A stretch of DNA of 64,000 bases from Dermabacteraceae bacterium TAE3-ERU27 (GCA_019218415.1 JAHUUL010000004.1:40878-104877); one strand, 5' to 3'. Shown: positions 37,306 to 46,550, counted from the first letter of the stretch. Notes: generated by a model not told the origin, from the sequence alone. Translations and numbers: made by a program.

Positions 37306-37928
37306 CCACGGAACCGACGCACGGCAGCAGCGACGACATCGACGCCGAGTTCCGGCGCATGATGGAGGGCCTCGAAATCGAGGTCCCGGAGGAAGCCCAG
37401 AACGATGCCGGGGAAATCGGCGGCGAAGAAAAGCCCTTCACGGTAGAAGACGTGCTGGCGGCGGGGGATGACTCCCCGGCGCTCGCCGTCATCGTGACCC
37501 CCATCGCCAGGCACACCTCCCTGGCAGGCGCCCTCAGGCTTTCCCTGGCCGGCGAAATGATGGATAGGGTGCTCCCCGCCGAGGCCCGCACCGTCGCCAC
37601 CGAAAACGGTGCTCTGGTAACCGCCAGCGCCACGGAAACTGAGGCGCACGAAATGGCGCAGGCAGTGTCGGCCACGCTGCGCGGCATCCCCCTGGTGCTG
37701 TTTTGGCGGCGCGGCGACAAAATGACCGCCACCCGCTACCTGAGCGGCGAAAGGGGAGATGACGTAGCCCCGGTGCTGGTGCTCGGTGCCTGCGCCGACC
37801 TGGTCGAGGAACTGCTGCTGGGGGCCGTCAACCCGGCCGATCTGGGAGAGGACGCCTCCCTGGATCCCCGCTCCCTGACCAAGCTGCAGGCCATGAAGTA
37901 CGTGACCCTCGGACTGTGGCAGAAATGA
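37302..37928 (+). CDS. Unrecognised 208-aa protein inside the his operon
   Basis: I do not recognise this family. The protein has an acidic N-terminal 50 residues ([16 protein letters not shown]), then an alpha/beta region with strands ALAVIVTPI and [12 protein letters not shown], and a helical C-terminus ([17 protein letters not shown]). There is no signal peptide, membrane helix or nucleotide-binding motif that I can see. Its GTG overlaps the hisB stop and its stop overlaps the hisH ATG, so it is translated as part of the operon. Codon use matches its neighbours. Position suggests a role in histidine synthesis or its control, but nothing in the sequence proves it. Confidence 0.8.
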   Translation: MTTEPTHGSSDDIDAEFRRMMEGLEIEVPEEAQNDAGEIGGEEKPFTVEDVLAAGDDSPALAVIVTPIARHTSLAGALRLSLAGEMMDRVLPAEARTVATENGALVTASATETEAHEMAQAVSATLRGIPLVLFWRRGDKMTATRYLSGERGDDVAPVLVLGACADLVEELLLGAVNPADLGEDASLDPRSLTKLQAMKYVTLGLWQK

Positions 37929-38623
37929 GCCGCGCCCCCAGGGTCGTGGTCCTCGACTACGGCAGCGGCAACGTGCGCTCAGCCGTACGCGCGCTCGCCG
38001 CCCAGGGAGCGGAAGTCACCCTGAGCGCCGACCCCGTCCTGGTGCAGGAGGCCGATGGCCTGGTGGTTCCCGGCGTCGGGGCGTTCGCCGCCGCCATGCA
38101 GCAGCTTCGCGACTGCGGGGCGGATCGCCTGATCGAGCGGCGGCTCGCCGGAGGCGGTCCCGTGCTGGGAATCTGCGTCGGCATGCAGATCATGTTTAGC
38201 GAAGGCCGCGAGCACGGCATCTTCAGCGAGGGACTGGCGCAGTGGCCGGGGAGCGTTACCCGGCTTGCAGCCGACGTCTTGCCGCACATGGGCTGGAACA
38301 CCGTTTCCCCGGCACAGGGTTCGCGTCTGTTCGCCGGGATTGCCGACGAGCGCTTCTATTTCGTGCACTCCTACGGGATAACGCAGTGGCATTTCGATCC
38401 GCTGCCGGGCCTGCGCGCGCCCCTTGTCACCTGGGGCGAACACGGCGGGCAGCGCTTCATAGCGGCGGTAGAGAACGGGCCGCTCTCGGCGACCCAGTTC
38501 CACCCCGAAAAGTCGGGCGAAGCGGGCGGCAAGCTGCTGCGTAACTGGCTCGACTCGCTGCCGCGCAACGACCGGGCGGCGGGCAGCGCCAACCTGCGCG
38601 GCATGAGGGGAGCGCAATGCTGA
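37925..38623 (+). CDS. hisH: Imidazole glycerol phosphate synthase, glutaminase subunit
   Basis: The 232-aa class I glutamine amidotransferase has [17 protein letters not shown] at the start, the nucleophile Cys in [10 protein letters not shown], and the His/Glu pair in [11 protein letters not shown]. It supplies ammonia to HisF, which is not in this window. I chose the ATG at 37925 in the ATGA overlap; a GTG at 37916 would add three residues. Confidence 0.96.
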   Translation: MSRAPRVVVLDYGSGNVRSAVRALAAQGAEVTLSADPVLVQEADGLVVPGVGAFAAAMQQLRDCGADRLIERRLAGGGPVLGICVGMQIMFSEGREHGIFSEGLAQWPGSVTRLAADVLPHMGWNTVSPAQGSRLFAGIADERFYFVHSYGITQWHFDPLPGLRAPLVTWGEHGGQRFIAAVENGPLSATQFHPEKSGEAGGKLLRNWLDSLPRNDRAAGSANLRGMRGAQC

Positions 38624-38772
38624 TCGCATACATCATGCTCGCGGTGGGAGGGATGTTGCTCGGCGGCGCATATTCTTTCGCGCGGCAAAAACATCCCCTT
38701 TGGTCGGTGGCCCTGCTGTCTCTGGCGGGCCTGCTCTGCTGCGTCATTTCCCTGTGGCGAATTTTTAGTTAG
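38617..38772 (+). CDS. Small membrane protein (51 aa) between hisH and priA
   Basis: An ATG overlapping the hisH stop opens a 51-residue frame (start [12 protein letters not shown], end [11 protein letters not shown], stop TAG). It has two hydrophobic helices at about residues 2-20 and 31-48 joined by a short basic loop (FARQKHPL). The next start, priA, follows 11 nt after its stop, behind AGGAAACGAAG. Small hypothetical genes occur at the same place in other actinobacterial his operons. The function is unknown. Confidence 0.7.
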   Translation: MLIAYIMLAVGGMLLGGAYSFARQKHPLWSVALLSLAGLLCCVISLWRIFS

Positions 38773-38783
38773 GAAACGAAGCG

Positions 38784-39512
38784 ATGGATAAACCCCTCAT
38801 CATTTTTCCCGCGGTAGACGTCGTGGCGGGGGAGGCCGTGCGCCTCGTGCAGGGACGTGCGGGCAGCGAAACCAGCTACGGCACCCCGCTGGATGCGGCG
38901 CTGTCGTTCCAGGAGGCGGGTGCGCAATGGCTGCACTTCGTCGATCTGGACGCGGCTTTCGGGCGCGGCAGTAACGCCGAGCTGATGGCCGAGGTCTGCG
39001 CGCAGCTGGAACTGCAGGTTGAACTGTCCGGCGGGATCCGGGACGACGCCTCCCTGGAGCGTGCCCTGGCCACCGGCGCGCGGCGCGTCAACCTGGGGAC
39101 GGCGGCAATCGAAAAACCCGCATGGACGGCGGAAGTCATCGCGGAATACGGCGATCGGATCGCCGTCGGCCTGGACGTGCGCGGGCGCACCCTGGCCAGC
39201 CGCGGTTGGACGGAAGACGCGGGAGACCTCTTCGACGTTCTGGAGCGCCTGGACGCCGCAGGCTGCAGCCGCTACGTGCTCACCGACGTCACCAAGGACG
39301 GCATGCTGGCCGGCCCCAACATCGACTTGCTGCGCGAGGTCTGCGCCAAGACTCCCGCCCCGGTGGTTGCCTCCGGCGGCGTGTCCAGCCTCGACGACCT
39401 GCGCGCGCTGCGCTCCCTGAGCGCCGACGGCGTGGAGGGTGCGATCATCGGCAAGGCGCTCTACACGGGGCAGTTCACGATGGCTGAGGCGCTAGAGGTG
39501 GCGGGTAGCTAA
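38784..39512 (+). CDS. priA: HisA/PriA phosphoribosyl isomerase
   Basis: The 242-aa TIM-barrel protein has the catalytic Asp in [17 protein letters not shown], then [31 protein letters not shown] and [13 protein letters not shown] with the second catalytic Asp, and [14 protein letters not shown] near the end. In actinobacteria this enzyme often serves both histidine (HisA) and tryptophan (TrpF) synthesis. The [10 protein letters not shown] loop fits the PriA type, but dual activity is inferred. Confidence 0.93.
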   Translation: MDKPLIIFPAVDVVAGEAVRLVQGRAGSETSYGTPLDAALSFQEAGAQWLHFVDLDAAFGRGSNAELMAEVCAQLELQVELSGGIRDDASLERALATGARRVNLGTAAIEKPAWTAEVIAEYGDRIAVGLDVRGRTLASRGWTEDAGDLFDVLERLDAAGCSRYVLTDVTKDGMLAGPNIDLLREVCAKTPAPVVASGGVSSLDDLRALRSLSADGVEGAIIGKALYTGQFTMAEALEVAGS

Positions 39513-39513
39513 G

Positions 39514-40308
39514 GTGTTTGCCAAAGACAGCGCGGCGGCGCGCACGCTGCCGCAGCACTTCCGCGAAAAAAGCCCGCTACACGACACGGCGGGCGTGCCC
39601 TGGGAGGGGCGCGGCTACACCAGCAACCCCTTCGCCGGTGACGATGGCACGGCGGATACGAACCTGCTGCGCGCGCTACAGGCCGCTGCCGCAGGGCAGG
39701 ACGCGCACCTGTGCGGCGTGCTCGCCGCGCTCCCCGGTAAGCGCGTGCTCGTGCCCATCGTTGCGGTAGCCACCGACACGGAGGTGGGGGCGCACGGGCA
39801 CCACGCCGATAATGCCTCCGACATGGCGATGGTGAAGCTGCAAAACAGCCGCGGGGAAGCCGCCCTGCCCGTGTTCACCAGCGTCGCGGCGCTGTCGGCC
39901 TGGAACAGTGAAGCGCGACCCGTGCCGATGCTGATAGAAAAGGCCGCGCAGTCGGCCGTGGCGGAGGACTGCGTGCGCCTGGTGGTAGACCTCGGCAGCG
40001 AACACACCGCCGTGTTGCAGCGCGCCCAGCTGTGGGCGCTCGCACAGGGACGCGACTGGCTGCCGCCCTGGGACGACGCCGAGGTTATCGCCGAGGCCGA
40101 GCGCCTTACTGAGATATCGGCGCACATCGAACGCGTGCGGCTTCGCCCCGGCGCGAGCAGCGAGGTGGATTTCGTCCTGCACATTACGCCGGGCCTGGAC
40201 CGGGAGAGCCTATCCCAGAGCGTGCGCGCGGCCGGGGAATTCATCTCCCGCTCGCAGCTGATCGCGGAGCGTGTGAGCAGTATTAAACTCGCTGTAACAA
40301 ACGCATAA
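39514..40308 (+). CDS. SseB family protein
   Basis: The 264-aa protein has an SseB N-terminal-type domain from about residue 40 (NLLRALQAAAAGQDAHLCGVLAALPGKRVLVPIVA and ALPVFTSVAALSAWN, each a family-typical strand-helix unit) and a C-terminal region with DFVLHITPGLDRESLSQSV. The actinobacterial members are found beside priA and near infC; the role is unknown. It starts with GTG one base after the priA stop region, so it belongs to the his transcript. Confidence 0.82.
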   Translation: MFAKDSAAARTLPQHFREKSPLHDTAGVPWEGRGYTSNPFAGDDGTADTNLLRALQAAAAGQDAHLCGVLAALPGKRVLVPIVAVATDTEVGAHGHHADNASDMAMVKLQNSRGEAALPVFTSVAALSAWNSEARPVPMLIEKAAQSAVAEDCVRLVVDLGSEHTAVLQRAQLWALAQGRDWLPPWDDAEVIAEAERLTEISAHIERVRLRPGASSEVDFVLHITPGLDRESLSQSVRAAGEFISRSQLIAERVSSIKLAVTNA

Positions 40309-40355
40309 CGCGGTTTTGGCGCGCGCGTTCGCGACGCCGTGAGACGATACACCAC

Positions 40356-41681
40356 GTGGCGATTTCTCAATACCGTGAGGTGATTAGGCAGCCGGGCGCG
40401 ACCGGCATCTTGATTCTCGGCTTCCTGGCCCGCATCCCATTTTCGACGATGGGCATTTTGCTGACCCTGCACATCGTGACGACGCTGCACCGCAGCTATC
40501 TGGACGCCGGCCTGGTGGTGGCGGTCTCCACCATCGGTTCTGCGATCTCGTCCCCCTGGCGCGGCAGGCTGGTAGACACCTACGGCCTGCGCCGGGCAGT
40601 GGTGCCGACGATCATCGTGGAGGCGATCGTTTGGCTGTTGCTACCGTACTCCGATTACGCTCTGCTGCTGCCGCTGTCCTTCATCGGCGGCATCTTTAGC
40701 CTGCCGATCTGGTCGGTAATCCGGGTTTCCCTGGCGGTGGTGGTTCCCGCCGCGCTGCGCCGCACCGCCTACGCGCTCGACTCCGTGCTAACCGAGTTCG
40801 TGTTTATGATCGGCCCCGCCGCCATCACGGTGATTGCGCTCGCCATCGGCACCCGTCCGGCGATGATGATTGTGGGGCTTTCCATCGCGGTCGTCGGCAT
40901 CGCCCTGCTGATCGTGAACCCGCCCACCCAGAGCAGCAAGATCGTGATTCCGGCGAAGCTGGATCCCTCTTTCGACGCGATGGAATCCGCCGTGCTGGCG
41001 CGCAACGACGACCTCACGGAAAAGACTGCTTATGAGCAGATCACCAAGCCGGAAGAAAACACGGAAGACGAACGCAGGCTCGCGCGCAAGCTGCTTTCCC
41101 GCCCCGCCGGAATCTCGATCCTGGTGGCTACCGTCACCGGCCACTTCATCCTGGTCGGAAGCGAAGTGGCGGTCACTGCGCTGCTGATCTCGCTCGACGA
41201 AAAGCAGTACATCGGCGCGGTGATGGCGCTGTGGTGCCTCGGATCGGCAATCGGCGGTTTCGCGATCGGCGCCTCCAAACGCGTTATCGAACCCCTCTGG
41301 GTGCTGTTTGCCCTCGGCGCTCTCACGATCCCGCTGGCGTTCGCCTGGGGTGCTTTCTCGGCCGCCCTGCTGGCATTCGTGGCGGGCTTTGGCTGCGCCC
41401 CGATCATCACCGCCACGGGCGACGCCATTGCCCGCCTGGTGCCGGAGCGGGCGCGCGGAGAAGCAATGGGCTGGCACGGCTCCGCGATCACCGTCGGCGC
41501 GGGCCTGGGGGCCCCTGTGGTCGGCCTGATTATCGACGCTTCCTCGCCCGCCTGGGGATTCATCATCGCGGGCCTGGCCGGTGTGCTGGTTGCCGTGTTC
41601 GGCACCATCGCCACGAGGGTGCACCGGACGCGAGTGAGGCGTCGGCTGGCCGCCAGCGCCGCGCTGCAAAACCTGGCCTAG
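40356..41681 (+). CDS. Major facilitator superfamily transporter
   Basis: The 441-aa protein has about twelve membrane helices in two halves, split by a cytoplasmic loop at about residues 195-245 rich in charged residues. The MFS motif A-like loop is RGRLVDTYGLRRAVV near residue 68. Residues before the end are basic (RTRVRRRL). The substrate cannot be told from sequence. It is a single gene starting at GTG 40356 with little ribosome-site signal; GACGAT lies 7 nt upstream. A strong hairpin follows. Confidence 0.88.
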   Translation: MAISQYREVIRQPGATGILILGFLARIPFSTMGILLTLHIVTTLHRSYLDAGLVVAVSTIGSAISSPWRGRLVDTYGLRRAVVPTIIVEAIVWLLLPYSDYALLLPLSFIGGIFSLPIWSVIRVSLAVVVPAALRRTAYALDSVLTEFVFMIGPAAITVIALAIGTRPAMMIVGLSIAVVGIALLIVNPPTQSSKIVIPAKLDPSFDAMESAVLARNDDLTEKTAYEQITKPEENTEDERRLARKLLSRPAGISILVATVTGHFILVGSEVAVTALLISLDEKQYIGAVMALWCLGSAIGGFAIGASKRVIEPLWVLFALGALTIPLAFAWGAFSAALLAFVAGFGCAPIITATGDAIARLVPERARGEAMGWHGSAITVGAGLGAPVVGLIIDASSPAWGFIIAGLAGVLVAVFGTIATRVHRTRVRRRLAASAALQNLA

Positions 41682-41699
41682 GGCGTAGAGAGCATAAGA

Positions 41700-41732
41700 G
41701 CGGGGGCGGGAAGCAATGCTTCCCGCCCCCGC
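41700..41732. terminator. Bidirectional terminator hairpin
   Basis: A perfect 15-bp GC-rich stem (41700-41714 with 41718-41732) with a 3-nt loop sits between the convergent MFS and ABC-transporter genes. There is no T-run on either strand. Confidence 0.75.
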
Positions 41733-41757
41733 CGTGTCTATGCGCGGTTAAAAGCGC

Positions 41758-42705
41758 CTACTTGAGCAATCCCTTTTCCTTCAGCCAGCGGCTTGCCACC
41801 TCGGAGCTGGGAGCCTGGCTCTTAACGCTGTCTCGGTTGAGCGCGATCAGGCTGGCACTGTCCAGGGCAGAAATAACGCGGCCGACCTGCTCCGCCTGCT
41901 CTGCGGTGACCTTCTGGCTTGCCAGCGGGGTGACGCGCTGGGGCAGCACCAACAGCTTCGGATCCTGCAAGACCACGAAACCGTTTTCCGCGATGCTCGG
42001 ATCGGCGCTGTAGATGTTGGCCAGGTTCACGCTGCCGTCAAGCAGGGCCTTAACGGTGAGCGGGCCGCCGGAATCCTCGACGGGCTGCACGGTGGCGTCG
42101 ATACCGTAAACCTCCTTCAGCCCGGAGGGGCCGTAGGGGCGCTTGTTCAATTCGCTGTTAGCCGCGATGGTGACGGGGCCCATGCGGGAAACGTCGGCCA
42201 GCGAAGACAGCGAATGCTGCTGTGCGGTTTCCTTGGTGACGACGAAAGAGTCCTGGTCGCTGGCCTCGGCAAAGGGCAGTGCCCGGATCCCCTCGGGGAG
42301 GACCTTCTGCAGGGCTGCCTGGATTTCCTCGGGGCTCTTCGCGGTTTCCTTGGGATCCAAGAACTGCAGCAGGTTACCGCCGTATTCCGGCATCAGATCG
42401 ATTGCGCCGGACTTCAGCTCGGGCAGGTAAACCTCGCGCTGCCCGATCTGGTACTGCCGCTTCACCTTCGTGCCGTTTGCCTCCAGCACCTGCGCGAACA
42501 GTTCCGCGATGATTTCGTTGCTGTAGTACTGCTGGCTGCCGATCACGATCTCGTCGCCGGCGGCAGGGGACTGCGGGGAGTTCTTGGCCAGCGGGTCGCC
42601 ACCGCCGCAGGCGGTGAGCAGCAGCAGTGGGGCTGCGCCGAGCAGGGCGCGTCGGCCCAGCGCGAAGCTGGCTCCGGCAGCGGGCCGGGAATTACGTGCG
42701 GTCAT
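41758..42705 (-). CDS. Osmoprotectant/glycine betaine ABC transporter, substrate-binding lipoprotein
   Basis: The 315-aa protein has an N-terminal lipoprotein signal with lipobox LTAC (Cys33) preceded by GRRALLGA, so export by the Tat route is possible. The mature part is an OpuAC/QAT-type binding domain (EIVIGSQQYYSNEIIAELFAQ, YLPELKSGAIDLMPEYGG). It delivers quaternary amines to the permease complex. I chose the ATG at 42705, which overlaps the permease stop and follows AAAGGAC; the longer upstream frame lies within the permease gene. It is last in the operon. Confidence 0.93.
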   Translation of the reverse strand: MTARNSRPAAGASFALGRRALLGAAPLLLLTACGGGDPLAKNSPQSPAAGDEIVIGSQQYYSNEIIAELFAQVLEANGTKVKRQYQIGQREVYLPELKSGAIDLMPEYGGNLLQFLDPKETAKSPEEIQAALQKVLPEGIRALPFAEASDQDSFVVTKETAQQHSLSSLADVSRMGPVTIAANSELNKRPYGPSGLKEVYGIDATVQPVEDSGGPLTVKALLDGSVNLANIYSADPSIAENGFVVLQDPKLLVLPQRVTPLASQKVTAEQAEQVGRVISALDSASLIALNRDSVKSQAPSSEVASRWLKEKGLLK

Positions 42706-43385
42706 GACGATTGTCCTTTCATTAGCGGCCTGACGCCGCGCGGTACCAGCAGCCGCTGCGCGGCTACCAGCAAAAGATCGAGTGCCAGCGCCAGCAGCAT
42801 CACAAGCAGTGAGGCCGCCAGCATTTGGCCGTAATCCTGGGTCTTTAGCCCCAGGAAGAGAAACCTGCCGAGGCCCCCGGCACCGACGTAGGCGGCCAGG
42901 GTTGCGGTTGCCACGACCTGCAGGGTGGCCGCGCGAATCCCGCTTAAAAGCAGGGGGAGTCCGAGTGGTACCTCGACGGAGAAGAGAAGCTGCCATCCCG
43001 TCATCCCCTGGGCGCGGGCCGCGTCACGCACCTCCGCTCCGACCGCCTCCACGCCCGTGTAGGCGCCGGTTAATACCGAGGGGATGGCCAGAACCACGAG
43101 AGCCGCGAGCGGGGCCTCCAGGCCAATGCCCCACCAGATGCCGAGCAGCGTGAGCAGACCCAGGGTGGGCAGGGAACGGGCCCCCGTGGAGAGCGCCAGT
43201 ACCAGGCGTCGGCCCTTACCGAAGTGGCCGATGGCCCAGCCGCAGGGAACCGCTATCAGGCAGGCGATGGCCACCACCGCCAGGGTGTAGCCGAGGTGTT
43301 CGAGCAAGCGCGCAGCGATTCCGCCGGGGCCTGCCCAGTTGCTTTTATCTGCCAGCCACTCGTATGCCAGGACAAAGTGGTTCAC
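42702..43385 (-). CDS. Osmoprotectant ABC transporter permease
   Basis: The 227-aa BPD-type permease has about six membrane helices and the coupling (EAA) loop GAEVRDAARAQGMTGWQLLFSVEVPLGLP. It pairs with the other permease in the operon as a heterodimer, as in OpuC/ProW-type systems. It overlaps both neighbours by 4 bp. Confidence 0.93.
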   Translation of the reverse strand: MNHFVLAYEWLADKSNWAGPGGIAARLLEHLGYTLAVVAIACLIAVPCGWAIGHFGKGRRLVLALSTGARSLPTLGLLTLLGIWWGIGLEAPLAALVVLAIPSVLTGAYTGVEAVGAEVRDAARAQGMTGWQLLFSVEVPLGLPLLLSGIRAATLQVVATATLAAYVGAGGLGRFLFLGLKTQDYGQMLAASLLVMLLALALDLLLVAAQRLLVPRGVRPLMKGQSS

Positions 43386-44035
43386 TTCGCCGCCCCCTTA
43401 GCTGTGTGGCGCGTCCAGGGGAGGACGATCTTGCCCAGCAAAACGAGCAGCCTGTCCAGCAGCAGCGCGAGCGCCACGGTGGCGACGATGCCGGTCATGA
43501 TTTCCGCGCCGATGCCGCGCTGCAGTCCGTCTGTGAAAAGTATGCCCAGGCTGGGGATGCCGAGCACCGCGCCGACGGTAACCAAACTCGTGGTGCTCAC
43601 CGCCACGACTCGCAGGCCCGCCAAGATCACGGGTCCCGCCAGGGGCAGGTCCACCGTGAAGAAGCGGCCGACGGGATGCATCCCCACCGCGGTTGCCGCG
43701 GCGGTGACGTCGGCCGGAACCCCGTCCAGGCCGTCCGCCACCGGGCGCACCAGGAGCGCCAGCCCGTACAGGGTTAGGGCAACGATCACGTTTAGCTCAG
43801 AGCGAAGCGAAGTGCCGATGAGGATGGGGAGCACGATGAAAAGGGGCAGCGAGGGGATCGCATACAGCAGGGCGAAACCGCTCAACAACGCTCCTCGCAG
43901 CGGGCGCACGCGCTGCGCCAGCAAGCCGATCGGAATTGCTAGGAGAAGCGAGAGCAGGATCGGCGGCAAGGTCAGCGCCAGGTGCGCGAGGAGCCTTTCC
44001 TGCACCAGCGGAAGGTTATTAATTAGCCAGTTCAC
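43382..44035 (-). CDS. Osmoprotectant ABC transporter permease
   Basis: The 217-aa permease is similar in fold to its neighbour, with about six helices and the EAA-like loop GVPADVTAAATAVGMHP. It starts with a short periplasmic-facing segment (WLINNLPLVQERLLAHL), typical of OpuCB/YehW-like permeases. It overlaps both neighbours by 4 bp, so the four genes are translationally linked. Confidence 0.93.
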   Translation of the reverse strand: MNWLINNLPLVQERLLAHLALTLPPILLSLLLAIPIGLLAQRVRPLRGALLSGFALLYAIPSLPLFIVLPILIGTSLRSELNVIVALTLYGLALLVRPVADGLDGVPADVTAAATAVGMHPVGRFFTVDLPLAGPVILAGLRVVAVSTTSLVTVGAVLGIPSLGILFTDGLQRGIGAEIMTGIVATVALALLLDRLLVLLGKIVLPWTRHTAKGAAK

Positions 44036-44838
44036 CGGGCCAGCACCCCGGTAGCGCGCCCGTTCGCGTCCAGCACTACGGTCTGATCGCCGATCCGCTC
44101 CGTGTGCAGCTTTCTTTCCTGCAGACCGACGAAGCGGGCGACGAAATCATCTGCCGGGTTCGTCAGTATCTGCGCCCCGGTGCCATCCTGCGCCACCTGC
44201 CCGTGCTCGCGGAAGATGATGATGCGGTCACCGAGCTTGAGCGCCTCGTCAATATCGTGGGTAACGAAAACGATGGTGGTGTCGATTTCCCGGTGGATGC
44301 GCAGAAGTTCTTCCTGCAGCTCGGCGCGCACCACCGGATCGACGGCGCCAAACGGCTCGTCCATCAGCAGCACGCGCGGGTTAGCTGCCAGCGCGCGGGC
44401 TACTCCCACCCGCTGCTGCTGACCGCCGGAAAGCTGGCGGGGATAGCGCTTGGCCAGCTGCTTATCCAGCCCCACCAGGGAAAGCATTTCTTCCGCGCGG
44501 CGGCAGGCGGCCTTCTTCCCCGCGCCGTTTAAGCGCGGGACGAGGGCGACGTTATCTATCACCGAACGATGGGGGAGCAGGCCCCCGTTCTGCATCACGT
44601 AACCGATGCTGCGGCGCAGCTTCACCGGGTCCTGCGCGGCGATGTCGGTGCCGTCAAGCAGGATGCGCCCGCTGGTCGGGTCCACCATGCGGTTAATCAT
44701 GCGCAGCAGGGTGGTTTTCCCGCAGCCGGACGAGCCGACGAAAACCGTGATGGAGTTTTCTGCGATGGTCAGGTTTACGCCCTCGACGGCGCGTGCGCCA
44801 CCGGGGTAGTCCTTGCTGACGTTCTCGTAGCTAATCAT
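44032..44838 (-). CDS. Osmoprotectant ABC transporter ATPase
   Basis: The 268-aa ATPase has Walker A GSSGCGKTTLLR, the Q-loop VMQNGGLLPHRSV, the ABC signature LSGGQQQRVGVARA, Walker B VLLMDEPFGAVD and the H-loop VFVTHDIDEA. It belongs to the proline/glycine betaine (ProV/OpuCA) group. The C-terminal CBS domains that sense ionic strength in many relatives are missing; only a short strand-rich tail is left. It is the first gene of the operon. Confidence 0.94.
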   Translation of the reverse strand: MISYENVSKDYPGGARAVEGVNLTIAENSITVFVGSSGCGKTTLLRMINRMVDPTSGRILLDGTDIAAQDPVKLRRSIGYVMQNGGLLPHRSVIDNVALVPRLNGAGKKAACRRAEEMLSLVGLDKQLAKRYPRQLSGGQQQRVGVARALAANPRVLLMDEPFGAVDPVVRAELQEELLRIHREIDTTIVFVTHDIDEALKLGDRIIIFREHGQVAQDGTGAQILTNPADDFVARFVGLQERKLHTERIGDQTVVLDANGRATGVLAR

Positions 44839-44966
44839 TTGGTGGCTCCAGACCGACTCGAAGGAGCGTAGAATTTCTCCATCGAGGCACCTAAGTGGCC
44901 GGTTTTGCCCGGCACGCTTGCACTAGGCAGACTAGCAAAGGAAGTAAACGCTGGTCAGACGGCCCC

Positions 44967-44995
44967 TTGCGGAAATATTTGGATCCTGGTAACGT
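44967..44995 (+). promoter_or_regulatory. infC promoter
   Basis: TTGCGG (44967-44972) and TAACGT (44990-44995) have a 17-nt spacer. The -10 context (CTGGTAACGTAG) is the same as in the rRNA promoter at 63773-63801. Transcription would start near 45002. Confidence 0.7.
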
Positions 44996-45001
44996 AGACC
45001 C

Positions 45002-45182
45002 CTGGAACATAACGGTTCCCGTTTAAGTGGAGTCTCTCCCACCTTGTGGCCTCACGGCCTCGGGTAAGTGCACCGGATTCAATCCGGGTGCCCGGTTTGG
45101 CTGCGGCACGCACTAGTAGGCCTTCGCTTAGACGCGGAGGCTTTTCTTATGTTCGGACAGCAAACTAGGTGAGGAGCCACCC
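45002..45182 (+). promoter_or_regulatory. Structured infC leader with attenuator
   Basis: The 344-bp gap before infC (44839-45182) has no gene. It holds the promoters and a leader of about 180 nt with several hairpins: a bulged stem at 45071-45090 and a terminator-type stem at 45120-45127 with 45134-45141, followed by TTTTCTTAT. GAGGAG at 45171-45176 lies 6 nt before the start. A 7-codon frame (45149-45172) ends at the ribosome site. The design fits autoregulation of infC-rpmI-rplT by attenuation; the ligand is not identifiable here. Confidence 0.6.
45120..45146 (+). terminator. Intrinsic terminator in the infC leader
   Basis: GCCTTCGC pairs with GCGGAGGC (one G-U pair) around a TTAGAC loop, followed by a TTTTCTT tail, upstream of the infC ribosome site. 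It is likely the off-switch of an attenuator. Confidence 0.7.
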
Positions 45183-45797
45183 ATCAGCGAACCACGCATT
45201 AACGACCTAATCCGCGTACCGGAGGTCCGCCTTGTGGGCCCCAACGGGGAACAGGTAGGGATCGTCCGCCTCGAGGACGCGCTGCGCCTTGCCGGCGAAG
45301 CGGATCTTGACCTGGTAGAGGTTGCCCCGGGTGCGCACCCGCCGGTAGCGCGCCTCATGGACTACGGCAAGTACAAGTACGAAGCCGCCATGAAGGCACG
45401 CGAGGCACGCAAGAATCAGGCCAACACGGATCTCAAGGAGATCCGCATGAACCTGAAGATTGACAAGCACGACTACGAAACCAAGCGTGGTCACATCGAA
45501 CGCTTCTTGTCCGGTGGAGACAAGGTGAAAATCACCATTCGTTTCCGCGGACGCGAGCAGTCTCGCCCCGAGATGGGCATTAAGCTGCTCAACCGGCTTG
45601 CTGAGGACGTTGCGGAGCACGGCTTCGTGGAGTCCCACCCGCGCCAGGACGGGCGAAACATGGTGATGGTCATCGGCCCCACCAAGAAGAAAGCCCAGGC
45701 GAGAGCCGAAGCGCGCAAGCGCAAGTCTGACGCCGAGAAGGCGAAGCGTCGCGAGGAAGAGGCCCCCCAGGCGGCCGAATCCAAGCAGGACGCATAG
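45183..45797 (+). CDS. infC: Translation initiation factor IF-3, ATC start
   Basis: Homology at the N-terminus ([21 protein letters not shown]) requires the frame to begin at 45183, where the codon is ATC; the first standard start, GTG 45234, would cut off 17 conserved residues. GAGGAG at 45171-45176 is ideally placed 6 nt ahead. The product is 204 aa with the IF3 N-domain, linker helix and C-domain ([21 protein letters not shown]). IF3 rejects non-AUG initiation, so a rare start codon allows it to repress its own gene, as known for AUU in Escherichia coli. Confidence 0.93.
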   Translation: MSEPRINDLIRVPEVRLVGPNGEQVGIVRLEDALRLAGEADLDLVEVAPGAHPPVARLMDYGKYKYEAAMKAREARKNQANTDLKEIRMNLKIDKHDYETKRGHIERFLSGGDKVKITIRFRGREQSRPEMGIKLLNRLAEDVAEHGFVESHPRQDGRNMVMVIGPTKKKAQARAEARKRKSDAEKAKRREEEAPQAAESKQDA

Positions 45798-45883
45798 ATT
45801 TACGACGCGGCCCCCGCAAGGGGGTGTCGCCCCGGATACGGATCACCCACCGGGGCCGGAACACAACGAAGGAGAACGGCGAC

Positions 45884-46078
45884 ATGCCGAAGAACAAGAC
45901 TCACAGTGGCACCAAGAAGCGCGTGCGCGTGACCGGGTCCGGCAAGCTGATGCGCGAAAAGGCGAACGCTCGCCACCTCCTGGAGCACAAGTCCTCCACT
46001 CGCAAGCGCCGCCTGGGCAACGACACCAGCGTTTCCAAGGCCGACACCAAGCGCGTAAAGCGTCTCCTCGGTCGCTGA
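45884..46078 (+). CDS. rpmI: Ribosomal protein bL35
   Basis: The 64-aa product starts [21 protein letters not shown] and is highly basic throughout, matching full-length L35. AAGGAG precedes the ATG at 45884. An in-frame upstream extension from 45824 is non-conserved and is not used. It is second in infC-rpmI-rplT. Confidence 0.97.
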   Translation: MPKNKTHSGTKKRVRVTGSGKLMREKANARHLLEHKSSTRKRRLGNDTSVSKADTKRVKRLLGR

Positions 46079-46169
46079 TTAAGCGATCGGCCAAACACGT
46101 CGGCCAGCACATCGTGATTAGACGAGAGCCGACGTACCCCCTGAACCATTACCAGCAAAGGAGATTCAC

Positions 46170-46550
46170 GTGGCACGCGTGAAGCGGGCAGTAAACGCCC
46201 AGAAGAAGCGTCGAGAAATTCTTGAACAGGCCAGCGGCTACCGCGGTCAGCGTTCGCGCCTTTACCGCAAGGCGAAGGAACAGATCCTTCACTCGATGAC
46301 CTACAACTACCGCGACCGTAAGGTGCGCAAGGGCGAGTTCCGTCGCCTTTGGATCCAGCGCATCAACGCCGCGGCCCGCGCCAACGGCATGACCTACAAC
46401 CGCTTCATGCAGGGCCTGTCCCTCGCCGGTGTAGGCGTAGACCGCCGCATGCTGGCCGAGCTGGCCGTCAACGACGCAGCTGCGTTCGCCGCCCTGGTAG
46501 AGGTAGCCAAGAAGGCCCTTCCCAAGGACGTTAACGCTCCCGCCGCCTGA
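46170..46550 (+). CDS. rplT: Ribosomal protein bL20
   Basis: The 126-aa product has the L20 pattern: [55 protein letters not shown] and [12 protein letters not shown]. It starts with GTG behind AAAGGAG. It is needed for 50S assembly and in some bacteria controls this operon. A run of 91 bp separates it from rpmI. Confidence 0.98.
   Translation: MARVKRAVNAQKKRREILEQASGYRGQRSRLYRKAKEQILHSMTYNYRDRKVRKGEFRRLWIQRINAAARANGMTYNRFMQGLSLAGVGVDRRMLAELAVNDAAAFAALVEVAKKALPKDVNAPAA

Noticed and set aside
45149..45172. Seven-codon frame in the infC leader ending at the ribosome site
   Set aside because: It could be a leader peptide, but it has no ribosome site of its own and no repeated regulatory codons, so I did not annotate it as a gene.
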